Below are positions 28,509 through 41,852 of a stretch of 64,000 nt of DNA, piece by piece. Under the pieces are notes generated by a model. That model worked only from the letters and a program-made list of their open reading frames with translations, had not been told where the DNA came from and did not search any database. The stretch comes from Gonapodya sp. JEL0774. Its lineage: Eukaryota; Monoblepharomycota; Monoblepharidomycetes; Monoblepharidales; Gonapodyaceae. A program made the translations under genes and the position numbers. Where the stretch lies: contig JADIIX010000035.1 in NCBI GenBank assembly GCA_027604505.1, positions 112,919 to 176,918 on the forward strand, in the 5' to 3' direction. The stretch's first letter is position 1; every line of letters starts with the position of its first letter.

Positions 28509-31500
28509 ATGGGCGCCCTGTCACTTCCGGCGTCGCCCGCATCTCCTGCAGGATCAACAGCGACCATTCTTTGTCCTGATACCGCAAGCACAGGAAGCAG
28601 TCCCGCTCGGAGCAGTCCACATCGAAAGCTTTCGCAGATCGAAACGCGACAGAGTCAAAACGACGACAAGATTACTGGGAACCCGTTCCAGCCCGCAACA
28701 CCTCGATTTGCAAACGAGTCTCTTCCCGGTAGAAAGCATTTTCTCAGAAACGGAACCGTTGTCGTGAACGAAGACACATGCGGGGTGAGTTGGCAGATGA
28801 AGTGACACACTATTTTTTTTGGAATGCAGTTGTTTGCGAGTTTCTATGATTCAAAGGAAATACGAGAAAGAGTTTTTGAATTCGGCTCTGCTGATGGTCC
28901 GAATCACGGATTCGGACAAGTTTTTGCCATCGGCGAGATGTCAATTCTCACAGTTCCCAGCCGCGGCCCTTGAAGAATGTCGGAAGTCTCATTGTCGCCT
29001 TTTCTCGTGTCTCTCCCTCACACGCTCCTCTCCAATCATGCCAATGTCAAGCACTTCTCCTTCACTTTCACCTCTCCACACCAACCGTCGCACCCGGTCC
29101 ACTGCTTCTACCTCGCGGACGGTCACGGCGAAGCCGTTCTCGTGCCACTCAACTCCAGCAGGTGGAAGGGATCGAGGGCGGAACAGTGGATTCAGGTGCT
29201 ACGACAGTGCGTGGGAGAGGTGGTGGAGGAGTAAGTGTTTTCGACTGTGTTGTGTGCGACAAGCTGCGGTCGTTCCTTGCCTGTTTCGATGCAAGAGGGG
29301 TTACTGGGGGTAATGTCATGGAGTAAGACATTCAAGTGTTTTCCCGCGGACGGGCTCTTAGGAACTGGGCTCTTATGCGTTTTGAAAAGAAGCAGCTCGC
29401 CCGCCTCAGAATTCCACAAGTATTGGAAGAGATTAAACTCAAGTGTTATGTTTGCGTCATTTTGTGTGCGCTGTTATTCTTGCAGCGCTTGTACACCACC
29501 TTCTGCAACTTATGATATCCCTCCCAATTTGCTCCTCACGCAGAGTCTTTTCCGATGCAGCTCGCAAGGCCGACGAAGAGTTTTGCAGACTGGTGAGCCC
29601 ATTTCTAGGTCTTTTGCTCGCGGCACCTTTCTCATCGGAATCGCACCATTTTCTCAGACCCGGCTCTCAAACAGCCCCACCGAACCGAAAACCACGACTA
29701 ACGCGACTAACGTCCCATCCACCCCACCACCCCTATCAACACCTGCAGCCGGGGACTCAAACGCAGCAAATGATCCGTTTGCCTTCCCCGACTCCTCTCC
29801 GCCCAAATCCCGGACCGCGTTTCCCACCCCTTCTACACCCACCACCACTGTGTCATCGTCTGAATTTCCGACCAACCAGACCGACCCTCCAACCTACACA
29901 GCAATCTTCCTCCGCTATCTTCTCCCTCCGCTTCGCTCTCTCCACCTCCGCCTCAACCGCCGTATCGCCCACACCTCCCCTTCCCTCTCCGCTGACAACG
30001 GTTCCACGTTCCTCCTTACCTGCATCCTCCCCACCCACATCGTCTCCTGCACCATTGGCGACTCGTCCATGCTTCTCGCCTCATCATCAGGCCTCGCCGT
30101 GCCCGTCTGGTCCCGCTCGGGAAGCGGTGAACCACCAGGACCCTGCAGCTACGAAGACGCGCTGGGCAAGTGGCCCGACGAACTGCACGAGGGGCAGACG
30201 GCGGATGAGGTGAGGAAGGACTACGAGAGGGTCAAGAGGAGGGTGAGGAAGGTCGTGGGTGGACAAGGGAAAGGGTGGACGGTCTGGAGCCCCCGCAGCG
30301 CATATGGTTTGGGCATGACGGCGACCCTTGGTAAGTAAGAGAATTGTGGCGCGTCGTCGTGCTGTCATGTTTATTCAGAGAGCTCTGGATTCTTGGTTCT
30401 TTCTCACCACGGAACTTGCAGGAAACCTCAACCACGCGGGCTGTACCATTTCCCGGACCAATGTCTACGTGTTTGACAAAAGCGAGCTGGCGGGCATGAT
30501 GGGTGGTTTAGGCATGTCGGCTGGCCACAGGAACGGCCGGCAAGATATATTGGGCGACAGGGGAGGACTCAAAGTCACCATAGTGATGGTTTCGGATGGG
30601 GTCAAGGTTGGTACCAGGAGTTGCTGTTTTTGTTGAGTTCCGCAAAAAGTATCAATGCCCACCACGCTTTCTGCTTTCTTCCACCATCCCGCAGGACGTC
30701 CTCACTGCCCCCGAGATCGCTCTCCTCTCGCGTTCCCTTCTCCACGGTCTCTTGCTCTCTGCCGGATCTATCCCCACACCAAACCCCGCGAACCCTCCCG
30801 ACTTGCGTGACGATCCCACACTCCCCGTGGAGCGCATTATTGCGGGAGCTATGGCGGGCCCTCGTGATGCAGCTGCCCGCAGAAGTGCCGAAGAGGTTAT
30901 GGATTGTGTGCAGAGCGCGGCGCTGGCCGAGAGCACCGAAGATCACGAGAACGACGGAGACGAGGAAGTTGTAAGGAGACCGAGTCTGGAAATACTATGT
31001 AGAGCATTGGTACATCTTGCTAAGATGAGAGGAAGTACCGATGACGTGACAGGTATTTGCGGGTGTGAATGCGAAGTCACCAGAACATTGGCAGACAATG
31101 ACGCATTTGATTTCCGTTCTTACAGCGCTGGCCATCGACGTACCCCTGTCTCCAACACACCCGATCGGATCGTCTTCTCCTACCTCGACTTCAGTCACCC
31201 CCTCCAGACCTCACCCGACCTCACAGTACAATTCAGAATCCCCTCATTCGACTCCACTCTCATCATCTCGCCGCTCTCGATCTATCACTCCGTCGCCGCT
31301 TCGCGCCGACCCCGCCGAGCTCCGCAGGTTGATCGCACCATTAGAAGGCGATGGGTACTACGCCGGTGTCTGTGGTGGCAGGAGTAGTCCAATGGAGAGA
31401 ATAACTGACAGTTTGTGTGTGGAACCGGGCAGTCTTGTGGGGTTGGAGATGGCTCTGGGTGGTGCGACGGAAGTGGATGTGGACTTGACTGATGGGTCGG

Positions 31501-33560
31501 GGCGCAAAGTCGAATCAGATATGAGGAAAATGGACGACTTGGACGTTACGATGAATAATTTAAGGAATGAAGTGGAGCAGGTGTTGATCCTGGACGAACC
31601 GGTTATCCCAAACACCCAAGTGGAAAATGGCAACGATGTGTCCTCAGAGGCTCTTGGAGTGATGACCGCCGCAAAAGTGCAAACGGATTTTGTTATGGAT
31701 GTGAACATGGCCGTCGCCAACACCAGCGCTGCTCAACAAGCTCCCCTTGAGGCGACATCCGTTGTGGACTACAACTTCAACATAGATCAGGCAAAGCAAG
31801 GCGAACATCCGGGACAGTCTTCCGGAATCGACTGTGAGCTAGTGCTCCCAGAGAATAATCAGGTTCTCATTTCCGTGCCGGAAAAGGGCTTGCCTACAGA
31901 TCAAAAAACTTTATCCCAAAGTCCCATACAGCCCTCTGAAAGTATATTCGGCATCACTCGTGGCAAAAATGGTATTCCCGACATGAGCGACACAACGTGC
32001 CCCGTCACCATGGCGTTACCGCATGACGTGGTTGAACGCCCGAAGGAGGCCGAAGGCTGGCCTTTGGAAAGGTTCGAAATCAAGCCTACTTCGGCTGTCT
32101 CAGAACCCCAGGATCCCGCCAACGATTTTACCCCTGGGGTACCCACAGAGCTACTCCCAAATGTAGACGCGGTTACGATGGATCAGGACGAAGATGAATG
32201 TGAAAGATGGCTTTTACACGGCTCCCAGAAACTGCTCGACGAGGAGGAAGAAGCTGAGCTACGGGCCGGCTGGAAGCCTCAAGGCTCGCATGAACACGAA
32301 CTGCGTGGAGACTCTTCATATGCCGAGACTTCAACATCCATCGGTCTCATGCCGGAAGGGAACACCGTGTTAGAGAGGTCCCGGACCGTTTCTGGGAGAT
32401 CTGTTGATCTGATGGAGGGCGAGATACCCCCTGAAGGGCCTCCTGTGGTGACCTTGATCTCGGGAAGTGCTTCAGATACCGAGGAAATGGTGCGGGACAT
32501 CGTCATCGAAGAAAAGAGAATGGCTTCGAGCGTTGGCGATACCATAAGGGACATGGATGCGATTGAAGCCTGTGAAGTGGAGCAAACAGCGCCAGTTGCA
32601 TCGCAGGGACCTGCTAGTGAGGTGACGAGGCTGAGCCTTTCGCGGAAGAGCAGTTCGAGCGCTTTGTCGGAAGTGCCTTCTAGGAAGCGCGTTGCAGAAG
32701 AAGATTTGGAGGCCGTCAGAATCGGTGAAAAGCACTGTGTTAAGGATTCACCGATCACTCAAATGCTGGAGGATGTTTCCCGGTCACCCGCAACTCAAAT
32801 GCTGGAGGATGTTTCCCGGTCACCCGCACCACAAGGATTTGAGTTTGAAGAAGGTGCTTCTGCATCACAGCGCTACAAACCAAATTGTGGTTATCTGTCA
32901 CCCAAGCGTCGCAGACTTAGCAACCCATTATCAACTTTTGTGAATCCGGGGCCGGACTTCAAGGCAATTCAGCCTCGAATTGTAGACCCAAGGAGCAACA
33001 TAAATGGTACGGCCGTCTCACCGCGATACGGCCTCCGGCCTCCTATGGTGACGAACTTCGAGCTTCAGAGCCCCGTGGAAACCACAGCAAATGGGGATGG
33101 GGATGGGCCACCTTGCAGTGACTCAGAAGTTGTCTGTCAGCATGACGGCGACAATTCGGAACGCATTATGATGGACACGGATCAGCCCTTTTTAAGAACT
33201 CAAGGCTCTGTCAACAGTGAACGCAACATCAGTGGAACCTCATGTGATTTTGAGGACTATGCTCAACCACGAGAATCACTCCCGCATACACAATCGCAGA
33301 GAGAGTTTGGACCCGCACCGCAGGATGCGGAGTATCTGAGTGGCGGGAGGTTTGTTCGGAGTTTGAATGCAATACTCTCCCCAGAATCGGCTTTGGCATC
33401 ACAAGGGGAGACGCTCTCCCTGGGTGAGTTTTCCGGCCCCATCGCGATTACTGTCGGGAACAAACCATCATCCCAGAAGAGTGCGTTCGCTCAACCGTTT
33501 GATGAAGAAGAACTCCCGGACGTATCTATGCGGAACCCAGCCCAGCCGTCCCTCAATTAG
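28509..33560 (+). CDS. Large multi-exon protein with long disordered C-terminal half, unrecognised
   Basis: ATG at 28509 gives MGALSLPASPASPAGS. Exon 1 ends 28784 (GTGAGT); exon 2 starts 28830. Further exons appear to give VGSLIVAFS/HFSFTFTSPHQP, LNSSRWKGSRAEQWIQVLRQ, IFLRYLLPPLRSLHLRLNRR, TFLLTCILPTHIVSCTIGDS, GMTATLG/NLNHAGCTISRTN, VKVTIVMVSDGVK-like and EIALLSRSLLHGLLL. The join LCRALV/FAGVNAKSPEHWQ removes about 44 nt before 31054 and leads into an exon of about 830 codons running to TAG at 33558. The N-terminal half looks globular, with beta strands and helices that recall longin/DENN-type trafficking proteins. I cannot name a family. The C-terminal half is Ser/Pro/Glu-rich and probably disordered. 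It holds a perfect 36-nt in-frame tandem duplication. Exon borders from 29.2 to 29.6 kb are uncertain. Confidence 0.6.
32757..32828 (+). repeat. Perfect 36-nt in-frame tandem duplication in the unknown gene
   Basis: ACTCAAATGCTGGAGGATGT plus 16 further bases occur twice without a mismatch, encoding TQMLEDVSRSPA twice. It lies in the low-complexity half and keeps the frame. The perfect identity points to a recent event. Confidence 0.95.
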
Positions 33561-33884
33561 AGCTTCGGTCTGGGTGAATCGCATTGTGGAAGCAAGGAAA
33601 GTCATTGGGGAAATGACAAAGCCAGCACTAATGACTCTTCCACAACGGAAATGAAGATGGTCTAATGTGTGATTCCATTCTTTTGTCTGTGTAGATAAGT
33701 ACATACAACCTTGAATCTGCATCTTCACAACCACTTTTAAAATGGGACCGAGCATCTGTACAAAGCATTTTTTTACCTTTACCTGCCGTACTTGATTAAT
33801 CTGCCTTGCTTTGCAAACTTAAAATGCTTTTCTACTTTGTACCACTGGAAACAACTATAATACAAATGTGTTCTCTAACTCCGA
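33561..33884. other. Convergent intergenic region
   Basis: These 324 bp lie between the stop codons of two convergent genes. The stretch is A/T-richer than its neighbours and should hold both 3' ends. No gene or repeat is seen. Confidence 0.5.
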
Positions 33885-36800
33885 TTATGTCCATCTTTCT
33901 CCCATGTCAACAACTTCATCTTTGAATAACTCTGCCTCCCATTTCTCTACCCCCTCCAAACGATCCACCATGCCCCTTGCTGCACGCCTCACCGCTTTCC
34001 ATGCATCCACTCTGGCTTTCAAGGCAACGATCTGCACACCGAAATCTTCTAGCGCTGCTTTGTCCACGGGTGCCAATGCTTCCATTGCAACTCGCTCTGA
34101 CTCGTCCTCAGTTTCGACCCGGCGCTCCCGTGCTCTCGCAGCCGCGTCCATCACCGCTCCACGAGAGATTCGTAATGCGACATTGGTTTCCAAAGCTCGC
34201 CATCGGTCCGTCCTCGCAGCCGTGAGATCTGCTTCCAATACTGCAACCTTTTCCTCCAAGGCACGATTCGCCCCGATGAGCTCAATCTCCTTTGCAATTA
34301 ATGCGTCTCTCTTGGTCTCAAGGTGCTCCACCATAGCAGAATTTTCCCTCCGAGCGGTGGCGGAGTCACGAATAGTGGTGTTCAATGTTGCTTTAAGGTC
34401 AGACAGTCGCGCCGTTACGCCTCGGTGGAGTGTTTGAGCGGCATCAAGTGTAGCTGTCAAGCCAACAAGTTGAGAAGAGAGCAAGAGTTCGTTGGATTGA
34501 GCGATGGAAATCATCGCGGAGTTGGCCTGAGAAGTATCGTGGAGCACCCGATGATTCTCGACCAGTTCGGCAAGACAAACTCGAAGATGTGAAAGACACG
34601 TCTCCTTTGTCACTGCCGAGTTTCGGAGTCTTTCATGCACAGATCGAAGCCTGGCCGCCTCGTACAGATTGACATCCACTTTGTCTCCGAGGTTTTGCAG
34701 CTTCAGCATCGCATCCTTCCTATAGCGCTCCATTTCCGCCTTCACGTCCTTCTCTTCTGCCTCCGTAGCTCTCTTCAACTCCCTTGTCTTGGCAATCTCA
34801 TCCACAATCCTCCTCTTCTCCTCAATCTCCTCTGCTTTTCGTTTTACTGCAGCGTCCCTCCTTGCCTTCATTTCAGCAACCTTCTCCTCCGATTCATCCC
34901 TCGTGATCCTCATTTCCTCCGTAAGCTCATCGGCACGTGCTCTTTCCCTTTCCAATGTCATCTGATATTCCTGTCGGCGGACGAGAGCAGCTTCCTTTCT
35001 GTCTTTTGCCTTCTTCTCTTCAGCCTTGGCAACGTCCATTTCCGAGGCAAGACTTTTTTGCCGTTCATCCAACTCCAAAACTTCCTTGCTGTGCCGAATC
35101 TTTGCCGCCTCAAGCTTGCTTGTGCTTTCCTTCGCCAGTTTTGCTGCTTCTCGCTCTGCAGTTTTCAGCTTCTGCCCCTCAATTGTGGCTTCCTCGACCT
35201 TCTTTCGCACAGATGTCGCCTCGTGGCGCACAGCCTCACCTCGCTTGGTCAGGTCGTCAAGTGTAGTCTTAAGCTGTCGCGTGGCTAGTTCATACTCCTT
35301 ATGTTTGTCCTCATTCTCCCTCCGCATTCGAGCATTTGTCGCGCGCTCTATACCGAGCGCAGCTGTGGCCTGTTGCAGCTGTGTAAACGATTCTGAGTTT
35401 TCCGCTGAGAGTCGCACCACAACTGGCTCCAGGTCCGCAGCTTCCTTTTCTAGTGTCTTCATCTGAATCTGCACGTGGTCCCTCTCGAACTCTAAACCGT
35501 GCAGCTCATCGATCCGTTCACTTAACACTGTCCGCGCACGGTCCACACTGCGAGCGACGCTGGACGCAGAGCGTTGTAGGGCGGCATGAAGTTCGCGGAG
35601 ATCCGAGGATCCCGCAGAAGACTCGAGATGGAGGCGGGCTGAGAGACGAGAGAGCCTTTCGGTGTCAAGAGAAGTTTCGTAGAGGCGCGATTCAAGGGAG
35701 GCGAGAGTGGAGCGGTGGGTGGCGACAACAGATGCAAGGGAAACTGAATCTTGAAGGAGAGTGGTGATAGTAGCCTCTATCTAAAGTGGAGAAAGGTGGA
35801 GAAAAGGGGAGCGAGATAGTTTCGGCCATATTCTGTGCATGGTTGCAACACCTGTGCAATTTATACATACGTGTTTCCGTTCCTCACCACTTAACCACCC
35901 CCACACCGCGACTTCTCCGCTCAGAATCTTCATGTATCGCAAGTCCTTCCGAAGTTTCTCAACACCGTTTTCCGTCCACAGTCTAGCAGCCTCTTCGTAC
36001 CTCGTCGCCACTTTGACAGCCCATTGAAGCCTTCGTATCGCATCGACGTTTCGCGACAACGACACATTGGCAGAAAACAGGAGAGCCTGCAAAGCAGATA
36101 AATGATGGCGCGCAGCAGCAAGATAGGATGGGTAAAGGTGCGGGGTAATTTGGACGTCGTCGGCAAGACGGATGTTTTCATTAACGTTTGAAGCTGAAAC
36201 ATCTTTCTGATGTGGTTGAGCGGGGTCGTCGCCAGCCACAGACGTACGGCCAACGGGTGACTCATTCAAACGAACGATTCTCTTTTTCACGGGGAAATCG
36301 GACGGGTGGCGGTGCACTTCCGAGGAAAATATTTCATGGGGTTGATAGATAACGAACGTGCTCGTCAGTTGGGCCGTTGGTCTGGCCTCTCTCCCACTAT
36401 CGTGGCTCAAGTCAACTGGGGGAGACATCTCTGTATCTGACGCTTGGGTCCCACCGGGGGTCGTTCCTGGCACTTCCAGATCCGGTGTTGTGATGTGCGT
36501 GTCGTTGCTACCTCCCAAACCATCCGGCACAGGTTGAAATCTAGACACGGCAGAATGGGAACCATCTCGGCGGGCGTTGGTTATCAGTGCCTCAGTGTCC
36601 GCACTTATGCCAAGCGATTGCTTGACTCCCAGCTGCCCTAAGTCGAGTGCACTCATACCGAACTGATAGTGGACGTGTCTCGCAAAGCAATGCTCGAAAG
36701 CGTCTATCAGTAAGTTCTCGCATTCTGGACAAATGTTGGTGGGTGGTCCTTCCGTGTTCTCAACGGTTAGAGTTCTCCGATTGTTGCCGCCGTCATCATC

Positions 36801-37034
36801 CTCCGTGAGCGTGGTGCTCGAGTCATCTGCAGTCAGCTGACCAGAATAAGATTCTTGAGAGGAATTCTCGAGCAGTTGAATATCCCGCAGAGAAGAAGAA
36901 AGCGTTGGCGGAAGCCTCACTGCTGGGATGTTCTGTGCGTCATCGGTAACAGACAATGCCGTTTTCAGCAGTTGCTCATCAAGACGGAGATTGAATGGGT
37001 TTTCTTCAATAGAAAACTGTCCAAGTTCATTCAT
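33885..37034 (-). CDS. Long coiled-coil protein, about 1,019 residues, unknown function
   Basis: The minus-strand ATG at 37032-37034 begins MNELGQFSIEENPFNLR. Exon 1 has 388 codons and ends ...GEERKH. A 90-nt intron (35781-35870, GTATGT...TTTAG) joins IEATITTLLQDSVS, and exon 2 ends GERWT and TAA at 33885-33887. The first about 300 residues are acidic and Ser/Thr-rich with one CxxC (NICPECENLL). From about residue 290 onward the sequence is almost entirely heptad-like, rich in Glu, Lys, Arg, Ala and Leu, a very long coiled coil. No kinesin, myosin or SMC motor head is present. A structural or cytoskeletal/centrosomal role is inferred. It lies 103 bp downstream of the CAMSAP-like gene on the same strand. 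Confidence 0.75.
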
Positions 37035-37137
37035 TGCGTGCGTTCCCGTCTGCGCAGCAGTCCACAATATATGTGACACATTTTCCCACGATACATAATA
37101 AATGTACAAAAAGTAAATATAATGGCACCTCAAAAGA

Positions 37138-40100
37138 CTACTTTCTTCGGGTTGAGGAACCCGACTTTCCTCCGATTGCGACTGCATGTGTGGATCCTCC
37201 AAAACCTTTGGTTGGTAGTACTCGGAGCTGCCGAAGACCGGTATCATACTTAAGGAACGCCTCGACAGAGCGTTCGTCGATAGTGGGTGGCCCAGTGCCA
37301 CAGAGTTTCCTTGTTCGCACACTGGCCACGCCACCACCATGACCACCTTCACTAGGCCCCCGCTCGACCACCAGCTCGTATAGTGCACGAAATTTATGAT
37401 CTCGCTCCTCTTTGACTGCAATCACGAAGTTGTCAGCGCTACTTGAATCGATGGCCTCAAGAGCTTCTCGCTTGGCCGCTTCGTTTATTGCACCCGCTAG
37501 GAGAGACTGTAGAGCGTTCTTTATAAGCGCTCGTGTGGAAGATGGACGGATAGGATTGATTGCAAGTTGGGATTTAGTGGTGTTGCCAGATGGAACTTTC
37601 AGTTTGGCAGTCGTGCGAGTTGTCGCTATAACAATTGTGTTACTCGAGGCCAAACACTTTGCACACTGTATGTCTCACCATTTATTGATTCTGGTTCAAC
37701 TCGCTGAACTGTTGAGTTCACACCCTCTACCCGGCGCTCCAAAGTCACAAATCTGTCGTTCAACGTACTGTTTGATCTTTGTTTCTCCGTCTGCAATCCC
37801 TCATCCAGTCTTTCCTCTTCAGCACTTCCATTTAATGTTGCGTTGGAATCAACCCGCGAGTTGGGGTGCTTCAGCTTTTTCTCTGAGGTTCCTTTATTCC
37901 CTTTGCACACAGATTTGGGCACACAGGGTGACACGCCTACTTCTTCGACTCCAGGTCGCAAAACATCGCTGGGCTTTGTTAGAGAGGGTTCTGCGATATT
38001 CGTTTGGTTGATTTTCGTTTGCTGAGACTTGCCTCCCACAGATTTCATTGATCTGACAAAGTGTTTTCGTGTGACCGCTTCCCACGATGCCTCGGACGTC
38101 AACTGTGGCATCGAATGGTGTTCTTTTGGTTTGAGAGAGATGAGATCATGTGGCACGATGCCGTTCAAATGTTTGGTACTCTTTTCGTCTTGAATGCTCA
38201 CGAAATATGCCATTCCGCCTTTGGATGTGCGAACCGAGTCTTCATCAGTGTGCCCGAGCACCAGTGTTTGGTTGAAGAGTATCTCGTCTTCAGATAGGTG
38301 GTCAGGATTATGTGACGTGTTGTCGGTCAACTCAAGAGCAACATCTCTTTCCAAATTGTCGGGGTATCGACCTATCTCACCCTCCTTCAAAGGTTCCATC
38401 ATTGATTCGGTCAGTTCCCGAGAATTTTCGTGCTGATCTCGAGTGCAATCTTCGGGAGCATCACAAATCGGGATCAAATCATCCATCTGGAGGTTATCCA
38501 TTGGGCCGGAGTCCACCTTTTCGAGCTTATTGCACACTTCGATCCACTGCCAAGGTAATGTGATCTTTGGTGCAGGAGTTGACGCTTCCTCTGCGTCCAG
38601 CTCCACAGCATCCGCAACAACTTCCGGCATTGCTTCCTCTTCTCCAATCTTCTCTTTGCTCACATCTTTGAGCCAGCCACTTTCTTCAACCCTGCGATCT
38701 GGAATCACATCGGGCTGTGTCGGCGGGCACTCATCCCTAATGTCTTCTTCAAACACGTTCATGCTGGACGACGGAAGCTCTGGAATTGCTGCGTCGATGG
38801 TTGGTTCAAGGTGCCTGTGACAATGTTGTGCCTCTAAGTCGAGGACCGTAACGTGGGGAACCTTCGCGTCATGTGAAGGAATTTCCCCATCAGACTCGGG
38901 CAACGTAACCTCTGTAACCGTTGCGTCATAAGAATGAAGTTCCTGAAGAGACGATGAAACCACTGAAGCGGATGGAACCCGAGGAAGTTTTGCTCGGCGG
39001 CGAACCTTAAATGTTGGTACAGTGGTGCGAGCTGATTGCGAGGACATTGTAGAGCCATGAGTTTGTGCGGGGAGGTCTGTGATTGTGACGACAGTTGGAA
39101 CGTAGGAGTCCATTGACAGGGATTGAAGGCTCGACTCGCTGGCCGCGACAACCTTAAGCAACTCAGAAGAGCCCGGAGCTTTCTCAACGTGGTTTGCTCC
39201 AACAATGGCTTGATTCCGAATTCTTAAGTCTGTTGGGAACTCTTCCCCAAACCATTCTTCCTCACGATCAATGATTATGGTTCTCGCTCCCTCATACTCG
39301 TTGTATATCAGTTCTGATGCCGCCAATTGAGCTTCCCCACCACAAAGTTTACCGCAATCCTTTGAGAGAGAGAAAACACTATTATTCTTGCAAATCTGTT
39401 CCTCAACGAGGTCTTTCTTTTGGATGTTGGACGAAGTCTCGAAGGACAAAGTTGATTCACATATATCTTCAACTCCATCAAGCAGATCTATCTCAGGTGA
39501 AACCGTTGATATTGAATTTGGGGAGCTTGATGAAGCCAGACTGTTCGTTTGCGGTAAAACATGCCTTGCCGGATCCGTAAGCACTGTCTGCTCGGTGATG
39601 CTGGTGTCCTCCAGGTTTTTCAATGAAATCACACATTCAACGGCCTCAGCTCCACGAGGATCACCTTGGAAAACACCCTTGTGCTCTGAATTGTTGGCTG
39701 TCAAAGCCGGCTCGTCTCCGTCGGTTTGGACCTCTCCTTGACCGCCACATTCGTATAGAAGAGTGGGAGTAAAAGAGGGCGATGGACTCTCCGTAGAATG
39801 ATGTTCCATTATTGCCGGATGCTCTGGTAACTGTCGATGGGAATTCACCGTGGACTTTCGAGATGAGGCCCTGTGTGAAGCACTTCCTTCTTTCGCATCA
39901 TCGAGCTCTCGGAGCTTCTTTCTGGGCATCCGAACTCGAAGAAGCGCATGGCTGCTGTTCACGGAGCTAGGCGCCATGGCATGTGAGGAGGCAGGCTGAG
40001 CTTCCTCCACATGTGAGGAATTGGGTGGTTTATCTTCCTCTGGTTCCGTAAGCATATTCGCATATGTAGAATGAGTACACTCCTCGATCCGCTCCGATCT

Positions 40101-41852
40101 TGAAACGAATTTGAGTGAAGTTTCGTCGGAACGTGAGAGGTCGACCGCCTTCTGCCTTTCAACCGACTCTGCGCCCTTGTGAGTGCACTCCACAAACAAC
40201 ACGCTCGCAATCCTCGTCGCAACCTCTTCTAGTCTCATTTTTGAGCCATCGTTTTCTATCGAGTCCAACTCCGACGGGAGGAACAGTGGTCCAAAATGGT
40301 AAGCTCCGGGATACGTTAGGATCAGCGCACGGGAGAGGTGGGGATCAATGAGAACGTCAACGAGGAGATCCTTTGAGGCCAGGTTTGTGGGAGTCCTGTC
40401 AGAAACCGCAGAGATGAGAGAGTGCAGCCAGGTCTGAAAGTGAGTGGATAACGGAAGACTGTCCGCAGCATCGGATGTAGTGTGATTCGCTTGTCGACTC
40501 AGAAGTTCAGAACGTATCCGCCTGGAGGAGGCACAGAGATCAACAAGATTCTCAGTTCTTATGCCAAAGTCGTTGGTTTGAATTCCCTGAGGAGCTGCTC
40601 ATCTCACCTCGCCTCATCCAGCACAATTTGTGCGTCCACAATTACACACTTGTCGAGTACTCTTTCCATCACCACGATGTGCGCTTCCTCGCAGATAGGA
40701 TCGGTCTGAATCAACTTCGCAACGACGTCGGGAGCTAAGTCGAGGTCCCGAACAATCATCTTCATAGCCTCACCATCGGTGTCTGGCTGGCATGACGTCT
40801 CCCGTGATAAAGCACGAGAGTCAGGTGAATGTAGCATTTGGAAAGAAAGCAGATAGAGCCGACCAGAGGAGAGTAGATTTAGTAGAGAGGGCGAGCGGAT
40901 TGTAGTGGACTGCAAAAGTTTTTGGGGGGAATCAAAAACCTGAATAAACTCCCAATTTAAGTTCAAATTATTGCGCTTCCGAGTATTGTGGAATGTTTGG
41001 GATGTCTTTTGGCGTCGCTATCTGAGCGAGATTCTGCACCATCCGGATGTAATTCTCTCTGCCAATATGTGTCAAACTCACGTCGACTTCACTTAGCTTG
41101 ATTCTATGATACTCGATTTCCTCGAGCCAGCCAGGCCATGTCGCAGACACCACGCGGGCAACGTCGGCATTATATGTATCCCGAGACCGGGCGCACAATA
41201 GCGATAGCAGAGAGCGAAGGTAAACTTTGAATGCGAGGTTCCTAACCTGATGCTCGAGCGTGAAGGGGAGTGCTGGAACCATAACAGTGGCATTTGGAGC
41301 ACAAGATGCTGGACGACCACCTAGTGCAGATAAGGAAACGGAGGAAGGTCGTGTACGGCGTGCGGAGCTCGAAAGCGACCTGCGTCCAGGATTTATACCG
41401 AGTTGGTGTGCGCGGGCTGCATAGCTCTCATGCAGTAGTGTGAGAAGGCACAAGGCATCCGGGATGTTTCCTCGCCGAACTGATTCTAATCTTTCCAAGT
41501 CAAACGCCCCATCGGGCAGTACGCGCTGCAGTCCTCTTTCCAATCGGGCAAATGTTTCCTCAATAACATTGGCGCGTTCTCCTCGCAGGAACTCATCGGA
41601 CGCAAACCATCCAAGGTTTATTGCACGGGGATCCACTAGCGCAACTACTTCTGCGAGCGTAAACCCATCACTAAACTCAGATGCTGGATCAATTTCTCGG
41701 GAGAGTAAGCACCGGAGCCATTCCAGTGATTCAGAGTGTTTTCGTGCAACGAAATCCGAACTCTCATCAGGCGAATCAGAGGATTCCGCAGGATGGCTGG
41801 ACTCGGAATCACGTGAAAAGGTAAGTGAGGATGAAGGAGGTCGGGAGCGCAT
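37138..41852 (-). CDS. CAMSAP-like microtubule minus-end protein (CH-like domain ... CKK domain)
   Basis: The last about 130 residues are a clear CKK domain: ALIKNALQSLLAGAINE, ADNFVIAVKEERDHKFRALY, KLCGTGPPTIDERSVEAFLK and LRVLPTKGFGGSTHAVAI, as in animal CAMSAP/Patronin. An intron at 37626-37678 joins it to an exon of about 860 codons of acidic, Ser-rich linker. Upstream exons give SPSLLNLLSSGRLYLLSF, like the CAMSAP N-terminal helical region. The first ORF (41852-40968) has a calponin-homology-like core (SLEWLRCLL..., SDGFTLAEVVALVDP). I join it through an intron of about 107 nt (GTGCAG donor after YIRM, TTCAG acceptor before VFDSP). That donor is weak, and an in-frame TAA at about 40966 allows a two-gene reading. 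The CKK identity is strong; the N-terminal join is not. The expected role is to bind and protect microtubule minus ends. Confidence 0.8.

Noticed and set aside
28222-28620. Minus-strand frame of 132 codons overlapping exon 1 of the large unknown gene
   Set aside because: The plus-strand exon has a diverged copy at 23.6 kb with matching splice sites; the minus frame has no independent support. It stays a weak alternative.
35781-37421. Single minus-strand ORF of 546 codons read as one exon
   Set aside because: Its first part runs through the CAMSAP 3' end, and its last codons are an intron with GTATGT and TTTAG borders; the coiled-coil gene starts at 37034 and splices at 35870.
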